This document shows positions 21,308 through 28,280 of a DNA stretch of 28,280 nt, piece after piece. Origin of the DNA: CAZRHR01 sp964599915 (lineage in GTDB: Bacteria; Bacteroidota; Bacteroidia; CAIKAF01); NCBI GenBank assembly GCA_964599915.1, contig CAZRHR010000034.1, positions 1-28,280 on the forward strand. The letters are read 5' to 3'. Every line of letters starts with the position of its first letter. Within the stretch, counting starts at the first letter, position 1. The notes beneath the pieces were generated by a model that was not told the origin of the DNA, made no database searches, and was given only the letters and a program-made list of their open reading frames with translations. The position numbers and the translations under genes are program-made.

Positions 21308-23202
21308 AAATCTTAATCGCAATCTTTTGTTTCGTTGGTTTTAGTGGGGTGATGGCGCAAGGCAAAGTACCGGGCAAGGCACAGAAATTGTTCGACCAAG
21401 CCCAGCTATATTTCGAAAGACAACAGTTTAAAGAAGCCGAAGAAACGGTTTCGCAGGCCATTGAAGTTTTTCCTAGCTACAATGAGGCACGCCTAATGCG
21501 CGCAGAATTATTGGCCATGAGAAGTGCCTTTGATTTGGCCATTGTTGATGTAGAGACGGTTGTAAATGGCCCGGATTCAACCGCATTTGCCAGAACCTTG
21601 GGCGCGTTGGCCAATTTATATCGTGAAGCCCTTCGGTTTAAAGACGCTGTAGGTGTTTATGAACGCATTTTAAGAACCAGAACCCTTTCAGAAGAAACAA
21701 AAGCCGGTATCCTTCAACGGATTTCAGACTTGAAAGCCAGTGAGGCCATCGTGAGTAAACCGGTTCCTTTTACCCCGGTAAACCTTGGCCCGGAAGTCAA
21801 TTCAGAGTTTTCTGAATACCATCCAACCCTTACGGTGGATGGGCGCGAAATGATTTATACCGTCATGCGCCCAGCCAAAGGCGGCTGCATAAGGGGAGAT
21901 AGCCGTATGGAAGAAGATTTTTACATGGTCGTAAAAACGGAAACCGGGTACGGCAGACGCCAGCCACTTCCTGCACCCATTAACACGGCGTGTAATGAAG
22001 GCGCCGGCTGTTTTTCGCCCGATGGACGTTACTTTTTCTTTGCGGCAGACAAAGGAGAGGTCACCGGAATGGACATCTACATGGCCGAAAGAATCAATGG
22101 TGTTTGGACCGAACCCAAAAGTCTTGGCGAACCTGTAAATTCACGATTTTGGGAATCGCAACCCACCTTCTCTTCCGATGGCAGAACCCTTTTCTTTGTA
22201 TCGAAGCGTCCCGGTGGGCTGGGGCAGGAAGATATCTATCAATCTACTTGGCAAGCCGATGGTTCCTGGTCTGAACCGGTCAATCTTGGACCCACTATCA
22301 ACACAAAGGGTCGGGATTTTTCACCTTCCATTCATGCCGATGGCGTTACCCTTTATTTTGCTTCAGATGGGCATCCGGGTGTTGGTGGCGCAGATTTATT
22401 CATGACCCAATGGGCACCCGATGGCACGTTTTCCACACCGAAAAACCTTGGTTATCCCATCAATTCTACCGGCGATGAAAGATTGATTTTGGTTGCTGCC
22501 GATGGAAAAACAGCTTATTATGCCTCGGATGGAATGAAGGGCATAGGCCGTTTTGATTTGTATTTTTTCGATATGCCTCAAGCCGTTAGGCCTTCACCCG
22601 TTACTTGGTTTCAAGGAAAAGTGCTCGATGGTGCTACTGTTCTTAAGGCCCGACTTGAGCTTATTGACCTGACCACAAATACCACTGTAGCCAGCACCTA
22701 TGCCGATCCCAAAACCGGAACTTTTCTTATGCCTTTGATGACAGGGAAACCTTATGCTTTACACATTTCTCACCCAGGCTATTTATTCCATTCCGAGCAT
22801 ATCTCTTTAGATCAGCCTAAAGCAGAAGAACGCAATTTCAAGCTTGCTCCCATTAAACCTAGTACAGAAATTGTTTTGCGAAACGTTTTTTTCGATACCG
22901 ATAAATCCGAGTTGAAGCCTGAATCACAAGCCGAGTTGCTGCGTTTGGTTAAACTATTACAGGACAATCCTACTTTAGTTATCGAAGTACAAGGACATAC
23001 GGATAATCGAGGTGCCAAGTCCCACAACTTGACCCTTTCTAGCCAACGGGCACAATCTGTCGTTGGGTTCCTGGTTCAGCGTGGCATTGCTGCCCAAAGG
23101 CTTCAACCCAAGGGATATGGCGATGAACAACCTATCGCCACCAATGAAACCGAAGAAGGACGGGCACAAAACCGTAGAACCCAAATCCGAATCATTCGAT
23201 AA
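21304..23202 (+). CDS. TPR / PD40 propeller / OmpA C-terminal envelope protein, PorE-like architecture
   Basis: A 632-residue exported protein. It has a signal peptide (residues 1-19, IAIFCFVGFSGVMAQ) without a lipobox Cys, TPR-like helices to about 140, and PD40 beta-propeller blades with FSPDGRYFFF, FSSDGRTLFFVSKRPGG and DIYQ-type motifs at about 155-430. A carboxypeptidase-regulatory-like domain covers about 435-515 and an OmpA_C domain 520-632. The peptidoglycan-binding Asp567 (GHTDNRG) and Arg582 (SSQRAQ) are both present at the usual distance of 15. The domain order is that of PorE, a peptidoglycan-linked component of the type IX secretion system of Porphyromonas, but Bacteroidota carry several paralogues and no other T9SS gene is nearby. 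It is coupled to queE, which seems functionally unrelated. Confidence 0.88.
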   Translation: MKILIAIFCFVGFSGVMAQGKVPGKAQKLFDQAQLYFERQQFKEAEETVSQAIEVFPSYNEARLMRAELLAMRSAFDLAIVDVETVVNGPDSTAFARTLGALANLYREALRFKDAVGVYERILRTRTLSEETKAGILQRISDLKASEAIVSKPVPFTPVNLGPEVNSEFSEYHPTLTVDGREMIYTVMRPAKGGCIRGDSRMEEDFYMVVKTETGYGRRQPLPAPINTACNEGAGCFSPDGRYFFFAADKGEVTGMDIYMAERINGVWTEPKSLGEPVNSRFWESQPTFSSDGRTLFFVSKRPGGLGQEDIYQSTWQADGSWSEPVNLGPTINTKGRDFSPSIHADGVTLYFASDGHPGVGGADLFMTQWAPDGTFSTPKNLGYPINSTGDERLILVAADGKTAYYASDGMKGIGRFDLYFFDMPQAVRPSPVTWFQGKVLDGATVLKARLELIDLTTNTTVASTYADPKTGTFLMPLMTGKPYALHISHPGYLFHSEHISLDQPKAEERNFKLAPIKPSTEIVLRNVFFDTDKSELKPESQAELLRLVKLLQDNPTLVIEVQGHTDNRGAKSHNLTLSSQRAQSVVGFLVQRGIAAQRLQPKGYGDEQPIATNETEEGRAQNRRTQIRIIR

Positions 23203-23206
23203 AACG

Positions 23207-23214
23207 TATCTTTG
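23207..23214 (+). promoter_or_regulatory. -7 box (TATCTTTG) of pdxH
   Basis: A perfect TAnnTTTG match located 16 bases before the pdxH ATG and 4 bases after the previous stop. It rules out the long in-frame N-terminal extension that reaches back into the OmpA gene. Confidence 0.65.
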
Positions 23215-23230
23215 TTTAAATTTTTCAATC

Positions 23231-23875
23231 ATGCGCGCCTACTTATCCAAGCTTAGAAAAGATTATCAGAAAATGTCACTCACAGAAGAGGAGGCATTGG
23301 CTGATCCAATCAATCAATTGGAATCGTGGATTGCAGATGCGGCCAATAACCATGTGTCTGAGCCGAATGCCTTTTCACTAAGCACCGTAGACGCAGAAGG
23401 AAAGCCACATGCGCGCATTGTACTTTTGAGAAATTTGCAGGCCGATGGGTTGGTGTTTTATTCCAATTATCAAAGTGCAAAAGCCCGCCAATTGGACCAA
23501 AATCCACATGTATCCATCAACTTTTTTTGGGTAGATATGGAACGGCAGGTGCGCATTGAGGGCGTGGCGAAAAAATTATCGGTGGTGGCTTCCAATGAAT
23601 ATTTTCAGAGTCGCCCAAGGCTGAATCAAATTGCTGCATGGGCTAGTCCGCAGTCAGAAGAAGTGACTTCCCGTGAGGCGTTAGATGACATGGTGAAGGC
23701 CATCGAGGAAAAATTTAAAGGTGTTGAGGTGATTGAAAAGCCACCCTTTTGGGGAGGTTATAAAGTTGAGCCCACCTATTTTGAATTTTGGCAGGGCCGT
23801 CCCGGTCGATTACATGACCGAATTGCTTATAGAAAGAATGGTTCAAACTGGGAAAAAGTTAGGCTCGCGCCATAG
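23231..23875 (+). CDS. pdxH: Pyridoxamine/pyridoxine 5'-phosphate oxidase
   Basis: A 214-residue FMN enzyme that oxidises PNP or PMP to pyridoxal 5'-phosphate. Motifs follow the family in order: LRKDYQKMSL at the N-terminus, AFSLSTVDAEGKPHAR with RIVLLRN near 60 (FMN phosphate binding), VFYSNYQSAKARQL, INFFWVDMERQVRIEG, YFQSRPRLNQI AAWAS and the C-terminal FWQGRPGRLHDR, which contacts substrate. The length is normal. The ATG at 23231 gives the standard N-terminus, and the promoter box just upstream supports it. It is convergent with the TPR gene 33 bases on; no terminator hairpin is visible between them. Confidence 0.96.
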   Translation: MRAYLSKLRKDYQKMSLTEEEALADPINQLESWIADAANNHVSEPNAFSLSTVDAEGKPHARIVLLRNLQADGLVFYSNYQSAKARQLDQNPHVSINFFWVDMERQVRIEGVAKKLSVVASNEYFQSRPRLNQIAAWASPQSEEVTSREALDDMVKAIEEKFKGVEVIEKPPFWGGYKVEPTYFEFWQGRPGRLHDRIAYRKNGSNWEKVRLAP

Positions 23876-23908
23876 GCTTATAGGGTTTCTGCCGTTTTCC
23901 CTTCACAT

Positions 23909-25096
23909 TTAATTTCTTCTGCCCCCGCGCCGATATTTATCGGGAGGTGGAAGGGTAGTGTTGCTCCGTACACCCGGCTTGAGCCCTCCATTCAATACCT
24001 CCAGTATGGCTTTTTTCACCTCTGCAATCTTTAAAATGGGCACCATCCAACCTGGGTCAAAGACCACCAAACCTTTTCCTTCTACCCTTTCTTTCAAATG
24101 ATAAAGCGGGCCGGACAACCCGACACGTGGCAATTGTTCTACAGAAAATCGACGTATCGTTTTTTCCTTTTCCTGAATCTCAATGGCATAATATAGGTCA
24201 CCGGGATAAATGGGCGTTTTAATATATCTGTAGATTATGAATTGTTGCCCAACGCCCAATGAGTCTAAAGCTCCGGCATAGACTGGAATCCATCCTTCTG
24301 CAAGCCAACTTTCAGGAAATTCACTTTGCGGCAATTTTACTTTAAGAAGATCGAAAACGGAGTCCAATCGTTCTTCCTGGCCTGCATCTGTAAGCGATTT
24401 AAACAGACGAACCACCAAGTTGGCGTCCTCTACACCCAGCTTGATGGCACGCAAAAAAGCATTTTGAGCCAAGGTCTGTTCGTTTTTTTGAAGATATACC
24501 CGACCTAAATCTGCCCATGTATTACCTAAAAAGGCATTTCCTTGAGGAATCTTTTGAATGGCTGCCAAAAATCGTTCTTCAGCAGCAGGAAAATCCTTTT
24601 GAAAATGCGCGACATGGCCGTGCATATACCAAGCACCCGAAACCAGAGGTAAATAGGTTTTCGCTTGAAGAAAAGCAGAATCTGCCTCTCCCATGGCTCC
24701 CAAGTAATAAAGGTTCATTCCTAGCTCATACCAACCCTCGGACGATTTGGGCTGCTTTTGCAAATAACTTCGCGCAGATTCTTTGCCCCTGTCATAAAGA
24801 CCAAGATAGCGAAGGGTTTGTGCTTTTAAAAAATGGACAATGGGCTGTTTATAGCCGTTGATTAGAGCTAAATCGTAGTATCTAAGCGCCTTTTCTTCCT
24901 CATTCATCATGAAAAAGGATTGCCCGGTAAGAATCATTTCTTCGGGAGTTAGCTTTTTCTTCTCTTCCGCCAATCGAACTACTTCAGGGTATTTATGCTG
25001 ACGAAACAAAGATTCAATCGAAACCAACGAAGGGCTTTGGGCCTCAAGTATCGATAAATGGAAAAAGAAAAGTAGAAGTAGGGTATACGTTTTCAT
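23909..25096 (-). CDS. Secreted TPR-repeat protein
   Basis: A 395-residue protein with a signal peptide (TLLLLFFFHLSILEAQ, residues 4-20). Tetratricopeptide-like helix pairs fill about residues 25-235, for example EEKALRYYDLALINGY, GWYELGMNLYYLGAMGEADSAFLQA and AWYMHGHVAHFQKDFPAAEERFLAAI. The C-terminal 150 residues are beta-rich without a recognised domain and end in a proline- and arginine-rich tail (PPPDKYRRGGRR). It probably acts in the periplasm as a protein-binding scaffold, but no partner is visible. The gene runs opposite to both neighbours and is preceded on its strand by TATGTTTA (25124-25117), close to the -7 consensus. Function unknown. Confidence 0.82.
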   Translation of the reverse strand: MKTYTLLLLFFFHLSILEAQSPSLVSIESLFRQHKYPEVVRLAEEKKKLTPEEMILTGQSFFMMNEEEKALRYYDLALINGYKQPIVHFLKAQTLRYLGLYDRGKESARSYLQKQPKSSEGWYELGMNLYYLGAMGEADSAFLQAKTYLPLVSGAWYMHGHVAHFQKDFPAAEERFLAAIQKIPQGNAFLGNTWADLGRVYLQKNEQTLAQNAFLRAIKLGVEDANLVVRLFKSLTDAGQEERLDSVFDLLKVKLPQSEFPESWLAEGWIPVYAGALDSLGVGQQFIIYRYIKTPIYPGDLYYAIEIQEKEKTIRRFSVEQLPRVGLSGPLYHLKERVEGKGLVVFDPGWMVPILKIAEVKKAILEVLNGGLKPGVRSNTTLPPPDKYRRGGRRN

Positions 25097-25241
25097 TTAA
25101 ATGTCGTACGGACGGATAAACATACGTTTTTTTTGTGGTTTAAAGATTTAGCCTTTTTAATGAACGTAAGGTTTACACCTGTTTCCAACATGTTTTTTTC
25201 AAAACCTTCTATCTAAATTGTTGTTCAAACCAGAAAGAATC

Positions 25242-25898
25242 ATGTTGTTCGGACCACCACACGTTCATTTTGCCCCGCATCCTAGCGTCGTCGTTACCGA
25301 GGAAAAAGACCATTGGATGTTTAGCATGGGTGAAAGTTGGATTAAATGGATTCCCGAGGCTTTGAATGGTAAAGAAAGAAATGAACTGTTTCAATCATTT
25401 TTACCTGATGTGGAGGATGGCCTGCCTTGGCAACAGGAGTCTATTTTTTTATTTGGTCGCTGGCACCAAAGTCCACGACTCACCCTCTGGTTTGGCGATC
25501 GAGGGTATACTTATTCAGGCATCTGGCATCCGCCCACGCCATTTCCGGAGAAAGTGTTGGAATTAAAAAGTAAAGCAGAATCCTTTGCAGGCGCCGACTT
25601 TAATGCGGTGTTAATGAATTGCTATCGGGATGGCAGAGATGGCATGGGCTGGCACGCTGATGATGAGGCCGCCTTAGGTAAGCATCCCATAATAGCCTCT
25701 ATTAGCCTCGGACAACCCAGGACATTCCATGTCAAACATAAAACAGACCCTTCCTTAAAACTTAGTTTTTCACTTATCTCAGGAAGTTGTCTTGTTATGG
25801 GAGGCCGCCTTCAGGAAGATTGGGTGCATGCCATACCCAAAACAGGCAAAAAGGTTGGAGCACGGGTAAATCTTACTTTTCGATATATATATGATTGA
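25242..25898 (+). CDS. AlkB-like 2-oxoglutarate/Fe(II)-dependent dioxygenase
   Basis: A 218-residue protein of the AlkB family, which repairs alkylated bases in DNA or RNA by oxidative demethylation. The metal site is complete: His138 and Asp140 in GWHADDEA, and His196 in WVHAIPKT. The 2-oxoglutarate-binding arginines are in RVNLTFR at the C-terminus. NCYRDGRDGMGWHADDE and IASISLGQPRTFHVK are typical of the ALKBH2/3-like group rather than E. coli AlkB. The start is uncertain: ATG 25242 is preferred, while TTG codons at 25218 and 25221 would add eight or seven residues. It is divergent from the TPR gene, with a 145-base gap between them. No ada or other alkylation-response gene is adjacent. 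Confidence 0.9.
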   Translation: MLFGPPHVHFAPHPSVVVTEEKDHWMFSMGESWIKWIPEALNGKERNELFQSFLPDVEDGLPWQQESIFLFGRWHQSPRLTLWFGDRGYTYSGIWHPPTPFPEKVLELKSKAESFAGADFNAVLMNCYRDGRDGMGWHADDEAALGKHPIIASISLGQPRTFHVKHKTDPSLKLSFSLISGSCLVMGGRLQEDWVHAIPKTGKKVGARVNLTFRYIYD

Positions 25899-25989
25899 AA
25901 TTACAACCCGATTGGCTGCATTTTTGCCATTATTTCAAATTAAATCCATCGAAAACATCGAAAAAAAATACACAACCAATAAATTCCTT

Positions 25990-25997
25990 TATTTTTG
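25990..25997 (+). promoter_or_regulatory. -7 box (TATTTTTG) for the SUKH - ACAD-like pair
   Basis: A perfect TAnnTTTG match 40 bases before the ATG at 26038, in the 139-base gap after the AlkB-like gene. A transcript from it would start near 26003 and meet the ATG at 26013 first. Confidence 0.5.
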
Positions 25998-26012
25998 ATT
26001 TCAACAATTAAG

Positions 26013-26048
26013 ATGCTTACCGTACCCATTCATTCCAATGGTTGCTGA
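26013..26048 (+). other. 11-codon leader ORF overlapping the SUKH-like start
   Basis: ATG at 26013 opens an 11-residue reading frame (MLTVPIHSNGC) that ends with a TGA at 26046-26048, out of frame with and overlapping the ATG at 26038. Whether it is translated is unknown; it may be chance. Confidence 0.25.
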
Positions 26049-26637
26049 AACTTTCAAAAAAATATGGCGGGCAGAAAAGGAACCTCTGACCCCCATCTCT
26101 GCCCACAGGCTGGCTGCATATCCTTTACATAGCGATACAGTTGCCTTTCTTACCAAAGCCGGATTGCCACAAGAGGCGGCACCATTCTTAACCTTTATAA
26201 GAGATGTGGATGAGGCCTTTGAGGGTGTCTCTTGCCTAACTGAATTGGTCGCTGTTCCCGGGGTACCCAAAGGTCGTTACATCGTCATTGGTCAATGCAA
26301 CGAAGGAAACTTAATTGCAGTGGATACCCACCAAGAAGACCGGATTGTAGAGTTAGATCGAGAGCAACAATACACACCTTATTTTTTCAACACATCCATT
26401 CATCATTTGGCCGGGTGTTTGGTGGCATACCGTGATTTTGTTGCCACAGTAAATGAAGCCCGCGGTGAGGGGGCGTATTTGGCTGCACATTTTACCGATG
26501 CAGAATTTGCTCGCTTAAAAAATGAATTGATGGCTGCTGAACCTGCCATGGCGGATGGAGATTGCTTTTGGAATGGTCAATTAGAATCGGAATTAGAGGC
26601 CAGAGAATTAAGAGAAGACGAAGGATTTGAAGAGTAA
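26038..26637 (+). CDS. SUKH (SMI1/KNR4)-like protein
   Basis: A 199-residue soluble protein. The pattern fits the SUKH superfamily: TVAFLTKAGLP near residue 35, a central strand pair YIVIGQCNEGNLIAVD, then RIVELD, followed by FFNTSIHHLAGCLVAY. The SUKH-4 subgroup seems closest, but this is recognition by eye. SUKH proteins often neutralise polymorphic toxins, yet no toxin gene is next to it, and many SUKH proteins are orphan or have other roles. The C-terminal 30 residues are strongly acidic (ELEARELREDEGFEE). The next gene starts inside its last codons (11-base overlap), so the two are co-translated. It has its own promoter box. Confidence 0.65.
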   Translation: MVAETFKKIWRAEKEPLTPISAHRLAAYPLHSDTVAFLTKAGLPQEAAPFLTFIRDVDEAFEGVSCLTELVAVPGVPKGRYIVIGQCNEGNLIAVDTHQEDRIVELDREQQYTPYFFNTSIHHLAGCLVAYRDFVATVNEARGEGAYLAAHFTDAEFARLKNELMAAEPAMADGDCFWNGQLESELEARELREDEGFEE

Positions 26638-27535
26638 GGAAGACGCTTTTCTCCCAGTAGATTGGGTAGCATCTGCGCAGCAAGCCGGTTGGTTTAAGAT
26701 TTTTCTCCCGCCCAGTTTGGGGGGAACTTGTGCTACCATGGCAGATGCATTATTCATACTAAGGCAGGCTGCTATACAGGACGGTTCATTGGGATGGGCA
26801 GTGAATCTTGGTGCAGGCGCCTCTTGGTTTTATCCTTATGTTTCCTTTGAATTGGCGCAACAGTGCTGGGGGTTTTCCCATGCCATTGTAGCCGGAAGCG
26901 GGGAAATGGGACATTTAAAATGGAATAAGGCGGGAAATGGACTTTTGTCGGGTTATTGGTCCCGCTGTACTGCTGCTCCTTGGGCCAGTTGGTTTACCCT
27001 GAATGCCAAAACAGAGGAGGGGCAGGTCTGGACATGCGTCGTTCCACGGCATCAGGTGACATTGCATTCTAGCACTTGGACCCAATTTGGACTCAAAGGT
27101 TCAGGTACCTATGGGGTAGAGACCCAGAACATTTTTGTCCCACCCCATCAGATTTTTTCTATTGAGAAGCCTCAATGGAGTGCAGGGCATTTTACTGAAA
27201 ATTGGCCTTTCCCAATTTTTGCCCGCATTTGTATGAGCGCCTCCTTTTTGGGTTTATGGCAAGGATTGATTCAACAGGCTATCCAACATAATGGAAAGAG
27301 TAGTAACCATGGACGCATTGAAAGACATATTCAAAACTGGGAAAACCAACTGCATAGAGAGGCTATTCAGCCAGGGCCCTCTATCCTATCATTAGTTACC
27401 TTACACAAGGAAGCCATGGATTTGGCCATGGCAGTATATCGTGAATCAGGTATGCGTATAGGTCAATTGGGCCACCCGCTTCATGTAGCATGGGCCGATT
27501 TTATGACTGCCGCACATCATCCTTATGTATGGTAA
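26627..27535 (+). CDS. Shortened acyl-CoA-dehydrogenase-fold protein
   Basis: A 302-residue protein of the acyl-CoA dehydrogenase superfamily. The N-terminal helical domain reads AGWFKIFLPPSLGG and AIQDGSLGWAVNLG; the middle beta domain follows (LSGYWSRCTAAPWASWF, QFGLKGSGTYGVE). The C-terminus ends in GHPLHVAWADFMTAAHH, which resembles the end of flavin-monooxygenase-like members (DszC/HpaB-like) rather than true dehydrogenases. The usual length is 370-400, so the C-terminal bundle is shortened by roughly 80 residues. No dehydrogenase-type FEGT catalytic motif is seen. Start is the TTG at 26627, overlapping the SUKH gene; no ATG precedes the conserved part. Co-factor and substrate cannot be told. 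It may act with the SDR that follows 45 bases later. Confidence 0.72.
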   Translation: MKSKEDAFLPVDWVASAQQAGWFKIFLPPSLGGTCATMADALFILRQAAIQDGSLGWAVNLGAGASWFYPYVSFELAQQCWGFSHAIVAGSGEMGHLKWNKAGNGLLSGYWSRCTAAPWASWFTLNAKTEEGQVWTCVVPRHQVTLHSSTWTQFGLKGSGTYGVETQNIFVPPHQIFSIEKPQWSAGHFTENWPFPIFARICMSASFLGLWQGLIQQAIQHNGKSSNHGRIERHIQNWENQLHREAIQPGPSILSLVTLHKEAMDLAMAVYRESGMRIGQLGHPLHVAWADFMTAAHHPYVW

Positions 27536-27567
27536 ACGGCAAATTCCTGTGAAACCCCAGGAAACCG

Positions 27568-27575
27568 TACCTTTG
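27568..27575 (+). promoter_or_regulatory. -7 box (TACCTTTG) of the SDR gene
   Basis: A perfect TAnnTTTG match just 5 bases before the ATG at 27581, so transcription would begin at about the start codon. It suggests the SDR has its own promoter despite lying 45 bases after the preceding gene. Confidence 0.55.
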
Positions 27576-27580
27576 AAACC

Positions 27581-28249
27581 ATGAGTACGTCTGTTTATCT
27601 TATAACCGGTGCATCACGAGGTCTTGGAGAGGCCATTGCACGCCAATTACATACTTCCGGTGAAAATGTAGTAGGGGTAGTTCGGGGAAAAGGTCAATGG
27701 CCTTTCGACACCCTACGGGCTGATTTGTTGAGTGAAAATGCACCAGACAGTATTATAAGATATTTAAAGGAGCAGGAATTCATCCTGAAAGGCTGGGTAC
27801 ATGCCGCAGGAATTTTGCATAAAATGGAAGTAGGGCAATGGGATGAAGCCTTGGCCAATGAGATGTGGCGTTTGCATGTCGCATTTCCAATGGCCTTTAT
27901 GTCACATTCCTTGCCTTATTGGGAAAAAGGAGGGCATTTGGTTCAATTGAGCAGCATGAGTGGCTATAGCGGTTCATCACGTTTTCAGGGAATGTCGGTG
28001 TATGGTGCCACGAAGGCAGCTCAAGCGGCATTGGTAGAGTCATGGGCAGAAGAATTAAAGGATTGGGAGATTTCCGCCAATGCATTAGCGTTAGGTGCGG
28101 TGCGGACGGACATGTTGTTGCAGGCTTTTCCTGGATATACAGGAGGGGTATGCGTAGAGGAAATGGCAGTATGGATCACCTCTTTTTTAAAAACGGGCCA
28201 CAAAGTAATGAATGGTAAAATTCTCCCTTTGGCCTTAGAAGTCCCGTGA
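27581..28249 (+). CDS. Short-chain dehydrogenase/reductase
   Basis: A 222-residue NAD(P)-dependent oxidoreductase of the classical SDR family. The dinucleotide motif TGASRGLG is at residues 9-16; the AAGI variant of the NAG motif follows near 72 (VHAAGI). The catalytic Ser lies in the SSMSG segment (124-128), and Tyr141 and Lys145 form YGATK. An Arg after the glycine motif suggests NADP preference. Length is slightly short for the family (about 240-250), but nothing essential is missing. Substrate is unknown; it follows an acyl-CoA-dehydrogenase-fold gene on the same strand, perhaps as part of a small pathway that continues past the right edge. The last 31 bases of the window hold no further gene. 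Confidence 0.9.
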   Translation: MSTSVYLITGASRGLGEAIARQLHTSGENVVGVVRGKGQWPFDTLRADLLSENAPDSIIRYLKEQEFILKGWVHAAGILHKMEVGQWDEALANEMWRLHVAFPMAFMSHSLPYWEKGGHLVQLSSMSGYSGSSRFQGMSVYGATKAAQAALVESWAEELKDWEISANALALGAVRTDMLLQAFPGYTGGVCVEEMAVWITSFLKTGHKVMNGKILPLALEVP

Positions 28250-28280
28250 ATATTGGTGTGTAATAAAATTTTAGTTCTTG

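Noticed and set aside
23063..23230. Long N-terminal extension of pdxH
   Set aside because: It runs through the end of the OmpA gene; a perfect -7 box and a normal PdxH N-terminus support the ATG at 23231.

Overview
The window looks like a chromosome segment of a Bacteroidota bacterium. Two observations support this. The run nusB - DUF1573 lipoprotein - yajC - YbbR-like - coaE is a gene order I know from that phylum, and most transcription-unit heads carry the phylum's -7 promoter box TAnnTTTG instead of a TATAAT box and strong Shine-Dalgarno sites. A short (about 730-residue) PurL instead of the long fused form, together with a fadNAE-type operon, hints at a lineage outside the classical Flavobacteriia, but this is a weak inference. 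I see no tRNA, rRNA, insertion sequence, CRISPR array or prophage. Nearly everything is housekeeping or cell-envelope genes.

Layout. 1-3588 (+): a tightly overlapping operon with the 3' end of nusB, a DUF1573 lipoprotein, yajC, a very short YbbR-like membrane protein, coaE, and the bifunctional NAD(P)HX repair enzyme nnr. 3620-5503 (+): an Uup-type ABC-F ATPase with its own promoter. 5500-6069 (-): a two-helix membrane protein of unknown function. 6144-7978 (+): a cysteine-rich protein and a polytopic membrane protein, translationally coupled, both unrecognised. 8030-10228 (+): purL.

10363-16251 (+): a complete fatty-acid beta-oxidation operon, made of a MarR-type regulator, a 3-hydroxyacyl-CoA dehydrogenase/enoyl-CoA hydratase fusion (FadN type), a thiolase and a long acyl-CoA dehydrogenase. 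It is preceded by two inverted repeats and closed by a strong intrinsic terminator. 16351-16917 (-): YqgE/AlgH. 16975-19329 (+): a 784-residue secreted protein made almost wholly of 31 MORN/YwqK-like units; its first half has a phase slip every fifth unit. 19330-19779: a 450-base non-coding gap with hairpins and a palindrome resembling the one in front of the MarR gene.

19780-23202 (+): overlapping uridine/nucleoside phosphorylase, queE and a TPR/PD40/OmpA protein with PorE-like domain order. 23231-23875 (+): pdxH. 23909-25096 (-): a secreted TPR protein. 25242-25898 (+): AlkB-like dioxygenase. 26038-28249 (+): a SUKH-like protein, a shortened acyl-CoA-dehydrogenase-fold protein and a short-chain dehydrogenase.

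The clearest points for a second look are the apparent leaderless promoters (the -7 box only 4-5 bases before the start codon at several genes), the five-unit super-repeat in the MORN protein, the candidate MarR-type operators, and the structured gap at 19.3-19.8 kb. No obviously new defence or mobile system is visible.
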